Origin: Chitinophagales bacterium
GTDB lineage: Bacteria > Bacteroidota > Bacteroidia > Chitinophagales > UBA10324
DNA length: 64,000 nucleotides
Assembly: GCA_025056305.1 (NCBI GenBank)
Contig: JANWWJ010000027.1
Coordinates: 124,001-188,000 of the forward strand
Direction: 5' to 3'
Shown: one piece after another, positions 10,586 through 18,936 of the stretch
Layout: every line of letters starts with the position of its first letter
Position numbering within the stretch: position 1 is the stretch's first letter
Notes under the pieces: generated by a model
Seen by the model: only the letters and a program-made list of their open reading frames with translations
Told to the model about the DNA's origin: nothing
Database searches by the model: none
Made by a program: the position numbers and the translations under genes

Positions 10586-10607
10586 GTTGTTAGCAAGGAA
10601 CCTTTTT
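10584..10607 (+). terminator. Possible weak terminator after rpoB
   Basis: AGGTT at 10584-10588 can pair with AACCT at 10599-10603, and TTTT follows directly. The stem is only 5 bp with a 10-nt loop, so this is weak. Its position right at the rpoB stop is consistent with the transcript ending here. Confidence 0.3.
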
Positions 10608-10813
10608 CGGCCGGTTCGATCGCTCCGAACAATCGCTGGAGGCCGGATGGGGTTCAGCATCGAGGGCACATCAGCCTAATGTGTATGCGCATTTTGACAC
10701 GACAAGTCTATGCTGCTTTGTAAAGTGCACTTCTGAAAAGCTAAAGCAATACATCATCGAGGCGGCGGTATTTCAACGTGACATTTGTTACGTCAAACGG
10801 TGCCTTTGATGGT

Positions 10814-10821
10814 TATATTTG
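10814..10821 (+). promoter_or_regulatory. -7 element (TATATTTG) for the DUF2892 gene
   Basis: TATATTTG is a perfect TAnnTTTG match 18 bp before the first ATG of the DUF2892 gene. Its TTG is in frame with that gene and mimics a start codon. It supports a new transcription unit after rpoB. Confidence 0.55.
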
Positions 10822-10839
10822 AAAAAACTTAACTGGCTT

Positions 10840-11058
10840 ATGATGCTCAAAAAGAACATGGGAGCTGCTGATCGCATCATCCGTCTTTTGATTGCTGCAA
10901 TTATCGCCGTCTTGTACGTTCAAAAAGTGATCACAGGCACGGTAGGGTTACTTCTTCTGATTCTCGCAGGAGTGTTTGTGTTGACCAGTTTGGTAGGATC
11001 TTGTCCGTTGTATTTGCCTTTCGGCATCCATACCGGTAAAAACAAAAAGGAACAATAG
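10840..11058 (+). CDS. DUF2892 (YgaP-type transmembrane domain) small membrane protein
   Basis: A 72-aa protein starting at tandem ATGs (10840, 10843). It has the DUF2892 layout: LKKNMGAADRIIRLLIAA at the start, two transmembrane helices (LLIAAIIAVLYVQ and GLLLLILAGVFVLTSLVG), a short SCPLYLPFGI motif with a Cys, and a lysine-rich tail. The domain occurs alone or fused to rhodanese domains (YgaP) and is thought to help membrane sulfur or redox chemistry. The role here is unknown. It is followed by dps, a second Cys-bearing small membrane protein and thioredoxin, which fits a redox or stress theme. Confidence 0.85.
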   Translation: MMLKKNMGAADRIIRLLIAAIIAVLYVQKVITGTVGLLLLILAGVFVLTSLVGSCPLYLPFGIHTGKNKKEQ

Positions 11059-11242
11059 GGCTTTTTTGTAATGCCCTTCGGAACCTCTGCGATTAAAGAT
11101 AAGGAGGGGAGCGCATCAAGCCGGGCAGGAGGGGCTTGCAAAAGGTAGCAAGGTGACTTTTGTTCCAAAAGGGAAGCGGTGAAAGTGGTCATTTTTTCTT
11201 ACGGCATTTGTTTTGAGGAGGGAATAATAAAAAGGATAGATA

Positions 11243-11707
11243 ATGAAAATTATTCCGATTGAAAAGCAGGGAGCGCAGAAATTAGTTGAGGGGCTGAACG
11301 AATTATTAGCTGATCTTGCGATATTTTATCAAAACGCAAGAGGCATGCATTGGAACATCAAGGGGAAAAAGTTTTTTGAATTACACGCCCGGTTGGAGCA
11401 GATGTATCAGTACCTGGCCGAAAAAGCAGATGAGGTAGCGGAGCGCATCAAGGCACTAGAAGCCGTGCCGTTGCACAGTTTTGAAGATTTTTTGGAAAAA
11501 GCCCACATCAAAAGCCGAAAAAACATCAGTAAATCGGATGATGTGGTGCAAGCCGTGCGCGATGATCTCATTCAATTGCTGGAGCGCGAGCGAAAGCTAT
11601 TGGCTCTTGCACATGAGATTGGCGATGAAGGCACTGCTGCCCTGTTGAGCGATGCCATCCGGGATCAGGAAAAGATGGCTTGGATGTATGAAGCATACCT
11701 GGATTAA
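11243..11707 (+). CDS. dps: Dps family ferritin-like DNA-protection protein
   Basis: A 154-aa four-helix ferritin-like protein. Dps dodecamers oxidise Fe2+ with hydrogen peroxide and store the iron, protecting DNA in stress and stationary phase. The inter-subunit ferroxidase ligands are all present: His36 (MHW), His48 (ELHAR), Asp63 and Glu67 (DEVAE). Their spacing of 12, 15 and 4 residues is the same as I recall for Listeria Dps. The ATG at 11243 is preceded by an AAGGA-like site. The small membrane gene and thioredoxin follow closely, so the three are probably co-transcribed. Confidence 0.93.
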   Translation: MKIIPIEKQGAQKLVEGLNELLADLAIFYQNARGMHWNIKGKKFFELHARLEQMYQYLAEKADEVAERIKALEAVPLHSFEDFLEKAHIKSRKNISKSDDVVQAVRDDLIQLLERERKLLALAHEIGDEGTAALLSDAIRDQEKMAWMYEAYLD

Positions 11708-11723
11708 AGAACTAGGTGATCGG

Positions 11724-11960
11724 ATGCGGCAGGGGTGGAGCTGGGTGCGCGCAATTTATCTGGTGTTGGGCTTGGGAGTGGCTATCCGGGCTTGGATGCA
11801 GCAGGAGTGGGTAGGGGTGTTCCTGGGTATTGTGTTTGGGTTGATGGGTCTTTTTGGGTGGAGATGCGCCGCAGCCTCTTGCAGGAGCGATCATTGTTCC
11901 ACAAAAAAGCAAACTCCAGAACATAAAGAAAAGGAAATAGCATTTGAAGAAATTAAATAA
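11724..11960 (+). CDS. Small two-helix membrane protein with C-terminal cysteines
   Basis: A 78-aa protein from the ATG at 11724 (MRQGWSWVRA); longer in-frame starts at 11688 and 11652 would overlap the end of dps. Two hydrophobic helices (IYLVLGLGVAIRAW and WVGVFLGIVFGLMGLFGW) are followed by a Cys cluster, C-x4-C-x4-C, and a charged tail. It ends 6 bp before thioredoxin. No family is recognised with certainty, though the design resembles the neighbouring DUF2892 protein. Cysteines next to thioredoxin suggest a thiol-based function, which is inference. Confidence 0.65.
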   Translation: MRQGWSWVRAIYLVLGLGVAIRAWMQQEWVGVFLGIVFGLMGLFGWRCAAASCRSDHCSTKKQTPEHKEKEIAFEEIK

Positions 11961-11966
11961 AATCCT

Positions 11967-12302
11967 ATGGGTCAAACTTTTTCTGAAATCATCCGAGGGG
12001 ATCAATTGACCTTAGTAGATTTCTATGCCGAATGGTGCGGCCCTTGCAAACTCATGAAGCCAATTTTAGAAGATCTCAAACAACGTATAGGAGATAAGGC
12101 CCGCATCCTGAAAGTAGATATCGATCAAAGTCCTCTTGTCGCCTCTGCCTACCACATACAGGCGGTGCCTACGCTTATGCTTTTTCGAAACGGCCAGGTG
12201 TTGTGGAGGCATTCTGGAGTATTGCCGGCGGCTAAGCTGGAACAAGTCATCGGCCAGTTTATTTTTAAAACGGAACAAGCTTCTGTTGATCCGGCACCTT
12301 AA
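11967..12302 (+). CDS. Thioredoxin
   Basis: A 111-aa thioredoxin-fold protein with the active site WCGPC at residues 23-27 and the cis-proline segment AVPTLMLF near residue 68, both standard for a disulfide reductase. There is no signal peptide, so it is probably cytoplasmic. It lies 6 bp after the small Cys-bearing membrane protein and downstream of dps. The genome likely has other thioredoxins, so the symbol trxA is not assigned. Reduction of its neighbours is a plausible but unproven role. Confidence 0.93.
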   Translation: MGQTFSEIIRGDQLTLVDFYAEWCGPCKLMKPILEDLKQRIGDKARILKVDIDQSPLVASAYHIQAVPTLMLFRNGQVLWRHSGVLPAAKLEQVIGQFIFKTEQASVDPAP

Positions 12303-12356
12303 GTCCCGGGATTGTTTCTTAATACACTTTAAATTCGTGTCACCTAAAGCCCATAG

Positions 12357-14786
12357 GTGACAGCCGCTTTTCGGTTTTTTCTCCTCGTTGTTGCAACTAC
12401 GGTAGGAGGCGCGCATGCCTTGCGTGCCCAGGCAATCAGTGGCATTGTTAATACTTACGCAAAAGTGTTGGGCATAGCAGGAAATACCCTGACTGTTAGC
12501 CAGCCGGCCCTGTTTGCACCCGGTGACTATGTTTTGCTGATCCAAATGCAGGGCGTAAGTATCAACACCAGCAATAACGCTTCTTTTGGAGACATTACAG
12601 CCTACAATTCGGCAGGCAATTTTGAATTAGGGCAGGTGGCGAGCATAAATGGTTCTGATGTAGTGCTCAGTGCGCCCTTGAGCCACAGCTACGATGTAAA
12701 TGCCTCTGTACAATTGATTCGCGTGCCCACGTATTGTAACGCTACGGTGGTGGATACGCTAACCTGCAAGCCGTGGGATGGTAGTACCGGAGGAGTTCTG
12801 GCAGTGATCTGCTATGGATCTCTGGAGCTTCAGGCCGACGTGGACGTAAGCGGCAAAGGGTTTCGCGGTGGTCCTACGTGCGTAGGAGGGTGGGGGTGTA
12901 ACAACACCAATTACTATTTGAACAATGTTAATTGCAGTGGGGGCAAAAAAGGGGAAGGAATATATCTGGTAAGCAATAATATGTATTCAGGGGGAAGAGG
13001 AAAAATCGCTAACGGCGGTGGCGGGGGGAATCCCGGTAATTGCGGGGGAGGAGGCGGTTCAAACTTCGGCCAGGGAGGATTGGGAGGGTATGAATACAAC
13101 CTCTGTTTCACCACCATTCAAGGTATTGGGGGCCAGGCGTTGGATTATACATTAGGAAAAATTTTTATGGGTGGTGCCGGAGGCACAGGCTTTAATGACA
13201 ACATGCAAATACAATACCCCGGTGCCCATGGAGGCGGAATCATCCTGTTGTTTTGTGATACCCTGAAAGGCAATGGTTTCGGCATTCGGTCTAGGGGCCT
13301 TGATGTGGCCGGCATTACGAACGACGAATCCGCTGGGGGTGGTGGAGCAGGTGGAGTGGTGGTCCTGGCTGCTCAGGAAATCTCAGGGCCTGTGACGCTT
13401 GACGTTTCTGGAGGCAAAGGAGGAGATACGTTCAACAACATTTTTGTCGGGCAATGTCATGGTCCGGGCGGAGGTGGTGGGGGTGGCGTTATTTGGCTTA
13501 GTGGGGCCACAACCCCTCCAGGCGTAACAACCTTGTTTGGTGGAGGACAACCCGGACTGGTACTAAACCCCTTGAGTGTGTGCTTCAACACCAGTTGGGG
13601 AGCCTCTGCAGGCGGCGATGGCGCTGTGCTCTACAATTTTTCTGCAATAAGCATCCAGCCTGCCAAGCAAGTAAACTTAATTGGCGATACCACCCTATGT
13701 CCGGGCCAACAAATCGTTTTAGATGCAGGTAACTCTTTCGCAGCTTATGAATGGAACGACGGCAGCACCCAATCAACATTGACGGCCACAGCTCCCGGAA
13801 CCTATTCTGTCAAAGTTACCGATAGCAGCGGCTGTGTTTCTTCCGATACCGTCATCTTGTCGGCATTTCCTGCAGTTTCGGTAAACTATTTACACGATAC
13901 CATTGTTTGTCCTGGCGAAGAGGTTACGTTGATTGCCGGGACCAATGCGAATACCTACCAATGGAATACGGGTTCATCAGACAGCAGTGTGATTGCAGAT
14001 TTGCCCGGCTGGTATTGGGTTGTGGTGACCGACAGCCTGGGTTGCATGAGCTATGATTCGGTGCTGGTGTCACACCATGCACTTGTTTCGCTAAATCTGG
14101 GAGATGATTTTTCTATCTGTCAAAACGACACCGTCCTATTGTTTGCAGGAACTTATGCCTCATACTTGTGGAACACGCAGTCGACAGATTCCGCTATTGC
14201 CGTTTACAAACCGGGAGCTTATTGGGTCACAGTAGTGGACACGAACGGTTGCGTCCAACGAGATACGATTCAACTTCTTTCCCTCTATGCATTACCCCCC
14301 GACGATTTCATGCGCGATACGGTGGTATGCCCTCCCGTAGGCTTACAACTGTCGGCCCCGCTGCACTTTGCCACCTATTTATGGAATTCAGGGGCCACGG
14401 AAGCTGCTGTTTCGATTAACGAACCGGGTTGGTATTGGGTTGAGGTAACCAATGAGCACGGCTGTCGAAACAGAGATACTTTTCAAGTTGATTCTGAATG
14501 CCCGACAGATATCTGGTTTCCCAACGCTTTTACCCCTAACTCCGATGGCGTTAACGACGTTTACCGCCTCATTGGATATAATATAAAAAGATTTCATATG
14601 ATGATTTTTAACCGATGGGGAGAGCTGGTTTTTGTTACCGATCAGCTTGATCGGGGATGGGATGGTCAGTGCAGCGGCGTGCCCTGTGAGGTAGGCGTGT
14701 ATGTGTACGTTGCTGATTTTATGGGTGAGTTGCACGGAGTGACAACTGCCGGACGTCGCAAAGGAAACATTACGCTGATTCGTTAA
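12357..14786 (+). CDS. Large surface protein: Gly-rich domain, PKD-like repeats, T9SS type B sorting domain
   Basis: An 809-aa exported protein starting at a GTG (12357), with a signal peptide ending near ALRAQA. Residues of about 25-130 form a folded N-terminal domain, then a Gly-rich part (GGRGKIANGGGGG, TTIQGIGGQAL) reaches about residue 420. Four Ig/PKD-like repeats follow, each with a pattern like TxCPG..V.L.AG....Y.WN.GS...... The last 94 or so residues match the gliding-motility-associated type B sorting domain (FPNAFTPNSDGVND, IFNRWGELVF, GWDG, G.Y.Y). It should be secreted by T9SS and held on or released from the surface. A paralogue sits at 60522-63179. Its 3' end overlaps convergent bshC by 17 bp. 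Confidence 0.9.
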   Translation: MTAAFRFFLLVVATTVGGAHALRAQAISGIVNTYAKVLGIAGNTLTVSQPALFAPGDYVLLIQMQGVSINTSNNASFGDITAYNSAGNFELGQVASINGSDVVLSAPLSHSYDVNASVQLIRVPTYCNATVVDTLTCKPWDGSTGGVLAVICYGSLELQADVDVSGKGFRGGPTCVGGWGCNNTNYYLNNVNCSGGKKGEGIYLVSNNMYSGGRGKIANGGGGGNPGNCGGGGGSNFGQGGLGGYEYNLCFTTIQGIGGQALDYTLGKIFMGGAGGTGFNDNMQIQYPGAHGGGIILLFCDTLKGNGFGIRSRGLDVAGITNDESAGGGGAGGVVVLAAQEISGPVTLDVSGGKGGDTFNNIFVGQCHGPGGGGGGGVIWLSGATTPPGVTTLFGGGQPGLVLNPLSVCFNTSWGASAGGDGAVLYNFSAISIQPAKQVNLIGDTTLCPGQQIVLDAGNSFAAYEWNDGSTQSTLTATAPGTYSVKVTDSSGCVSSDTVILSAFPAVSVNYLHDTIVCPGEEVTLIAGTNANTYQWNTGSSDSSVIADLPGWYWVVVTDSLGCMSYDSVLVSHHALVSLNLGDDFSICQNDTVLLFAGTYASYLWNTQSTDSAIAVYKPGAYWVTVVDTNGCVQRDTIQLLSLYALPPDDFMRDTVVCPPVGLQLSAPLHFATYLWNSGATEAAVSINEPGWYWVEVTNEHGCRNRDTFQVDSECPTDIWFPNAFTPNSDGVNDVYRLIGYNIKRFHMMIFNRWGELVFVTDQLDRGWDGQCSGVPCEVGVYVYVADFMGELHGVTTAGRRKGNITLIR

Positions 14787-16383
14787 GTTCCGTCAGGATC
14801 AGAAAACGGTAATCCAGCGGGTCCATTTCCTGAAGCAGCGTTTCGATAAAGCGAGGCCCCAACCGACTGTATATGTTCATGAAATTTTCATGACGTTCTT
14901 GTAACCTTCCCATGGGGAACAGTTTTTCTTTAAGCGTATAGATCAACTGTACAGCAGCTTCTTCTTTTCGTTTGGCAGCCCGGCGCAGCCGATCTTCTAA
15001 TTGCTCAAATATCTTGACGGTGCGCACACGATCGGCCTCCAAGGATGCGCGGAGCGAAGGATCCCATTCCATGACCTGCTGAAGTGCTTGATCAAAAACA
15101 GCATTCAACGCAGCAATTTGTGGCTGCAGCGACAAGGTGTCACCGAGCTGATGCTTTAAATACTTTTTTACCATTTCTTCGGCAGATAGGAAAAGATCCT
15201 CTTCACTGATGCGTGCTTTTTGTAGTCGTTCGGCATTGACTGGATCTATCCACAGCAGGGAATTGCGCAACATGAGAACAGGAGGCGGCACCTGAAGCTC
15301 GCGAAACACCACTGATAATTGAAGCCAATAAGTCACTTCCGACCCTCCTCCAACAATGGCAGCATCTGGTAGCACATGTTCCTGATACACGGCGCGGAGG
15401 GCAACATTGGGTGAAAAATTTTGAGGCTGGCTGTGGACCAGCTCCTGCATTTGCTCTTTGGTGAGCATATCGCCTCCGTCACCGATTCGATAATAAACGC
15501 CCTCACGGGTGATGCGTTGGCGGGATGACTCACTCAAATAAAACAGATTGATTTCGCGGGCTACAATTTGGGGCGTGTAATGAATGGAAAATTTTTCGTT
15601 AGCCTGTCCCAGGATGCGGAAGATAAGTTGGTCGGTTAGTTCCCGTTCCATGATGGGAACAAATTTTCTTTTGAGTAATGCATCATCGCCATCAATGACG
15701 ATGAGGCCGGTATGTCCGAAGAGATAATACAAAAGGCGACGCGTGGCGGCTGCGATGGTTCGCTCGCGAAGGTAGGCCTGGTCTAACGCCTGACCCAATT
15801 CCCCAGCTGCGGGGCTACTGCCCAGCATGTTCTTGATCTCCTGAATCCAGGGACGCAGCGAAGAGGTAGACATGCGGCCAAAAGCACCTTCCTGGGCGGT
15901 GTTCCACGTCAATGTGCGCCCAAACAAATGAATGTGATTGAGCTCTTGTTTATCGTGATCTTCAGAGCCTAGCCAGAAGACGGGGACGTAGCGAAATCCG
16001 TCGCCCACGCTGTTCATGTATGCGGCTAGGCGGATGGTCGAAACCGTTTTGTAGATCACGAAGAGGGGTCCCAGAAATAGGGCCGGCTGATGGGCGGTCG
16101 TAATGGTAACGGTGCGCGGATCTGCAAGCGAAGCAATGCTTTGCTGCACGGCCGGCAATGAAACTTCAGCCCAAAGCCGTTGGTGTTGTTGGCTTAAGGC
16201 AGTTATCAGCGTTTGGCGGTCATAGGGCTGTTGGCTGCGCAGGGCCGCCAGGGCCGATATAGAATCGGGAAGAGGGGGATACGTATAAAAATTTTTAAGA
16301 AACGAATGTCCACGTAAGTAATCGATGACCACTCCTTTAAAATAGCCGGTGGCCTCATAATCAATATAAGTTTTTTTTAACAT
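14770..16383 (-). CDS. bshC: Bacillithiol biosynthesis cysteine-adding enzyme BshC
   Basis: BshC joins cysteine to glucosaminyl-malate in the last step of bacillithiol synthesis, the low-molecular-weight thiol of Firmicutes and many Bacteroidota. The 537-aa protein has the family landmarks VTITTAHQPALFLGPLFVIY near residues 91-110, a long central coiled region rich in Arg/Lys/Glu, and the C-terminus DYRFLILTEL. Length is normal. It is the last gene of the minus-strand parA-to-bshC run, 72 bp after lepB. Family members vary and the enzyme activity has been hard to show in vitro, so function is by family. Confidence 0.92.
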   Translation of the reverse strand: MLKKTYIDYEATGYFKGVVIDYLRGHSFLKNFYTYPPLPDSISALAALRSQQPYDRQTLITALSQQHQRLWAEVSLPAVQQSIASLADPRTVTITTAHQPALFLGPLFVIYKTVSTIRLAAYMNSVGDGFRYVPVFWLGSEDHDKQELNHIHLFGRTLTWNTAQEGAFGRMSTSSLRPWIQEIKNMLGSSPAAGELGQALDQAYLRERTIAAATRRLLYYLFGHTGLIVIDGDDALLKRKFVPIMERELTDQLIFRILGQANEKFSIHYTPQIVAREINLFYLSESSRQRITREGVYYRIGDGGDMLTKEQMQELVHSQPQNFSPNVALRAVYQEHVLPDAAIVGGGSEVTYWLQLSVVFRELQVPPPVLMLRNSLLWIDPVNAERLQKARISEEDLFLSAEEMVKKYLKHQLGDTLSLQPQIAALNAVFDQALQQVMEWDPSLRASLEADRVRTVKIFEQLEDRLRRAAKRKEEAAVQLIYTLKEKLFPMGRLQERHENFMNIYSRLGPRFIETLLQEMDPLDYRFLILTELNESA

Positions 16384-16455
16384 ATGTTATTTTTCTTCAA
16401 GATTCAAAGCCTTTTTATACATGATCGCTTGGCTGGTGTCTCACGGCCATGGTGC

Positions 16456-17595
16456 TTAGGCATCAGACTTTTTGTGAATGGCACTGAACAAACGGGTCCA
16501 ACGAATCTTGTTCAGAAAGTTGCCGTGTTTATTCCAGCTCATCCAAATAAACCAGGCTTTGCCCACAATATGGTCTTCCGGTACAAACCCCCAATAGCGG
16601 GAGTCCAGCGAGTTATGTCGGTTGTCCCCCATCATCCAATAGTAGTTCATGCGAAAGGTATATTGGTTGGTTTCTTTGCCGTCAATAATGATTTTGCCGG
16701 TCTTTCGATCAAAATCGAGGGAATGCCCTTCGTAGCGGGTGATGATTTGCTGGTACAAGGCAAGATTATTGAGGCTTAACGTGACGGTCTGACCTGCCTT
16801 GGGAATGACGATGGGCCCGTAGTTGTCCAGGTTGAACGGAAAATTCTGAGGGTCGTAAGGAAAAATCTGATCTCCCAACGGTTGGGTGTCATGCCGTTGC
16901 TGCAAATTAGGAGTGACAGATTTAACATTCGGCAATTTTCGCAAGGCTTCGGCTTGCGCCTGCGTTAAGAAAAAATAAAACATGCCGGGGCGATTCATGG
17001 GCACACCAGGGTCAATACCTAAGCGTTCCAAGGTTTTTAGATTGATGGGTGGACCATCGGTGGTGACGAAATAGTCCAGCATGGCGCCCTGGAACTCAGG
17101 CACTTTTTCCCCGTTGACAAAGATTTCCCCGTTAACCATCAAGAAGGTGTCGCCTGCTACAGCAACGCATCTTTTTATATAATTATCTTTCTTATCTACG
17201 GGTCGTTCCGGTATGTCGGCGGGCCAATTAAAAACCACAATGTCGTTGTTGCGGATGGGCTGAAAGCCCGGGAGGCGCATGTAGGGCAGCTGGATCCACG
17301 TCACGTAGCTTTTGCCTCCGATCAGCGGCAGGGTGTTATGGGCAAGAGGGAAACTCAGGGGTGTCATGGGGATTCGAGCGCCATAATGGAGCTTGCTTAC
17401 AAACAAAAAATCACCCACCAGCAGGGTTTTTTCCATAGATGGGGTAGGTATTGTGTAGGCTTCAAACAGGAAGGTGCGGATAATTACGGCAACCACAACG
17501 GCAAACACAATGGCTTCGAGCCATTCGCGCAACTTTGACTTCTTGCGTTTAGAAGCTTTCTTCTTCAATTCGGCTTTTGGCGTTACCGTACCCAT
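16456..17595 (-). CDS. lepB: Signal peptidase I
   Basis: Membrane serine protease that removes signal peptides from Sec-exported proteins, including the many T9SS cargos here. The 379-aa product has a cytoplasmic basic N-terminus, one transmembrane helix (about residues 26-43), the catalytic Ser53 in PTPSMEKTLLVGD and the general base Lys141 in NYIKRCVAVAGD. The GDNRHNSLDSRYWGFVPE box is near the C-terminus. An insertion of about 100 residues separates the Lys motif from the last box, as is common in Bacteroidota enzymes. It lies 16 bp downstream of dapB in a tight operon. Confidence 0.96.
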   Translation of the reverse strand: MGTVTPKAELKKKASKRKKSKLREWLEAIVFAVVVAVIIRTFLFEAYTIPTPSMEKTLLVGDFLFVSKLHYGARIPMTPLSFPLAHNTLPLIGGKSYVTWIQLPYMRLPGFQPIRNNDIVVFNWPADIPERPVDKKDNYIKRCVAVAGDTFLMVNGEIFVNGEKVPEFQGAMLDYFVTTDGPPINLKTLERLGIDPGVPMNRPGMFYFFLTQAQAEALRKLPNVKSVTPNLQQRHDTQPLGDQIFPYDPQNFPFNLDNYGPIVIPKAGQTVTLSLNNLALYQQIITRYEGHSLDFDRKTGKIIIDGKETNQYTFRMNYYWMMGDNRHNSLDSRYWGFVPEDHIVGKAWFIWMSWNKHGNFLNKIRWTRLFSAIHKKSDA

Positions 17596-17611
17596 CAGCA
17601 GATGAGGTTAA

Positions 17612-18331
17612 CTAATGCAAAGAAAACATATCAGAGAAGCTGTAGAAGCCTTTGCGTCCGTGCAGCCATTGAGCTGCCGACAAAGCCCCTTGGGCAAAGA
17701 TGCGGCGCGACAAAGCCCGGTGTTGCAGGCGAATGATTTCTCCCTCCGATGCATAAGTTACCGTATGTTCGCCGATGTGGTCGGATTCGCGGATCGAACT
17801 GATGGGCAACTGATGAGCTGTTGCCCGATCGGATGGAGCCCAGCTGGTGCGCAAACCACTGGCAGCGATGAGGTCTTCTGCTAAGGTGATGGCAGTGCCG
17901 CTCGGTGCATCTTTTTTGTGTTGATGATGAATTTCTTCAATAGAAGGAGCAAAGGAAGTCTGTTCGCGCATCAACCGTGCCAGATACTGATTGACCCGAA
18001 ATACAATATTCATTCCCGTGCTGAAGTTACTGCCGTAGAGAAGGCTGCCGTTCATGCGAAGGCATGCATCCCTGACGTGATCGAGGGCGTCGTACCAACC
18101 GGTAGTACCTACTACGACTGGCAGTTGCGCCTCGAAGCACAACAACACATTGGATAAAACAGCATCGGGCGAAGTGAAATCAAGAGCAACATCGGCCTGT
18201 CGCAACTGATCTGCTGTAATGGTGTCGCGATTGATGCGTCGGACGATTAGGCGTACCTCATGGCCGGTACTCAGGGCCTCTTGTGCCACCAATTGCCCCA
18301 TGCGTCCATAACCAAAAAGAACCAACTTCAC
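17612..18331 (-). CDS. dapB: 4-hydroxy-tetrahydrodipicolinate reductase
   Basis: NAD(P)H-dependent reductase of the diaminopimelate/lysine pathway, needed for peptidoglycan. The 239-aa product has the nucleotide-binding N-terminus LVLFGYGRMGQ, the VVVGTTGWY segment, and the signature EIHHQHKKDAPSGTA with catalytic His135 and Lys139 (equivalent to E. coli His159 and Lys163). The ATG at 18331 overlaps the DUF5683 stop by 4 bp, implying coupled translation. lepB follows 16 bp later. Confidence 0.96.
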   Translation of the reverse strand: MKLVLFGYGRMGQLVAQEALSTGHEVRLIVRRINRDTITADQLRQADVALDFTSPDAVLSNVLLCFEAQLPVVVGTTGWYDALDHVRDACLRMNGSLLYGSNFSTGMNIVFRVNQYLARLMREQTSFAPSIEEIHHQHKKDAPSGTAITLAEDLIAASGLRTSWAPSDRATAHQLPISSIRESDHIGEHTVTYASEGEIIRLQHRALSRRIFAQGALSAAQWLHGRKGFYSFSDMFSLH

Positions 18332-18900
18332 GGAAGGCGTAAGGTTATGTTGATTTCGGCTGTAAAAGGGGAGCCAGGATGTCTGCTGGCATACAGAACT
18401 GGTAACGTGCGAACGGATAAATCATCACTTACATCGAATTCGAAAAGGTGGGCATCCACCACAGCATCCAAGATGTTCAACAAGTAGGTCGCACCCATGG
18501 CAATGCACGAGAGAGTAAAGTATTTGCGGTAATCTTCTTGAATCTGAATCAATTCATTATAAGAAAACTGATTTAGATCGACAGTAGTTTGGGAGAAAAT
18601 ATTATTTACGTTTATGAATTGGGGCTGTGGAACCGAATCCCCTCTGACGCGGGCGTTTAAATTTTTTCGCACCGAAAAGAAGATGTTTCCGTTGTAGTAA
18701 ATAAAAAAAGCCGAGGTCGCCAATGCCGTATAGATCAAGGGTACTTTCCAATATTTCTGATTGTACAGCTGACCGGCACCGGGAAGGATCGCCGAAGCAA
18801 TCCCCGCTTTTAATGGTGAATGCGCAGGTGGTTGCTGCTGTCCCTTTAGCTTGGTGGGACTGAAAAACAGAAACAGGGCAACAAGGGCCACATACGCCAT
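18328..18900 (-). CDS. DUF5683 domain-containing membrane protein
   Basis: A 190-aa protein starting at the ATG 18898-18900. An in-frame TTG at 18907-18909 is part of a -7 box and is rejected as start. It has a signal-like hydrophobic N-terminus, then PLKAGIASAILPGAGQLYNQ, the hallmark of DUF5683, two further hydrophobic stretches (VPLIYTALATSAFFIYY and FTLSCIAMGATYLLNIL) and a C-terminal beta-rich tail. The function is unknown. The parA-parB-DUF5683-dapB-lepB order recurs in Bacteroidota as I recall, which hints at a role in envelope growth or division. Confidence 0.85.
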   Translation of the reverse strand: MAYVALVALFLFFSPTKLKGQQQPPAHSPLKAGIASAILPGAGQLYNQKYWKVPLIYTALATSAFFIYYNGNIFFSVRKNLNARVRGDSVPQPQFINVNNIFSQTTVDLNQFSYNELIQIQEDYRKYFTLSCIAMGATYLLNILDAVVDAHLFEFDVSDDLSVRTLPVLYASRHPGSPFTAEINITLRLP

Positions 18901-18906
18901 GGCCGC

Positions 18907-18914
18907 CAAAGTTA
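18907..18914 (-). promoter_or_regulatory. -7 element (TAACTTTG, minus strand) before the DUF5683 gene
   Basis: The plus strand reads CAAAGTTA, so the minus strand has TAACTTTG, a perfect TAnnTTTG. Only 6 bp separate it from the ATG at 18900, so a transcript starting here would be nearly leaderless. Confidence 0.45.
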
Positions 18915-18936
18915 GGTAAAGATGCAGGCGCAGTGG

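Noticed and set aside
12990-13500. GGAGG-rich tandem repeat or CRISPR-like array
   Set aside because: The G-rich DNA is explained by Gly codons in a protein-coding Gly-rich domain; there are no spaced direct repeats.
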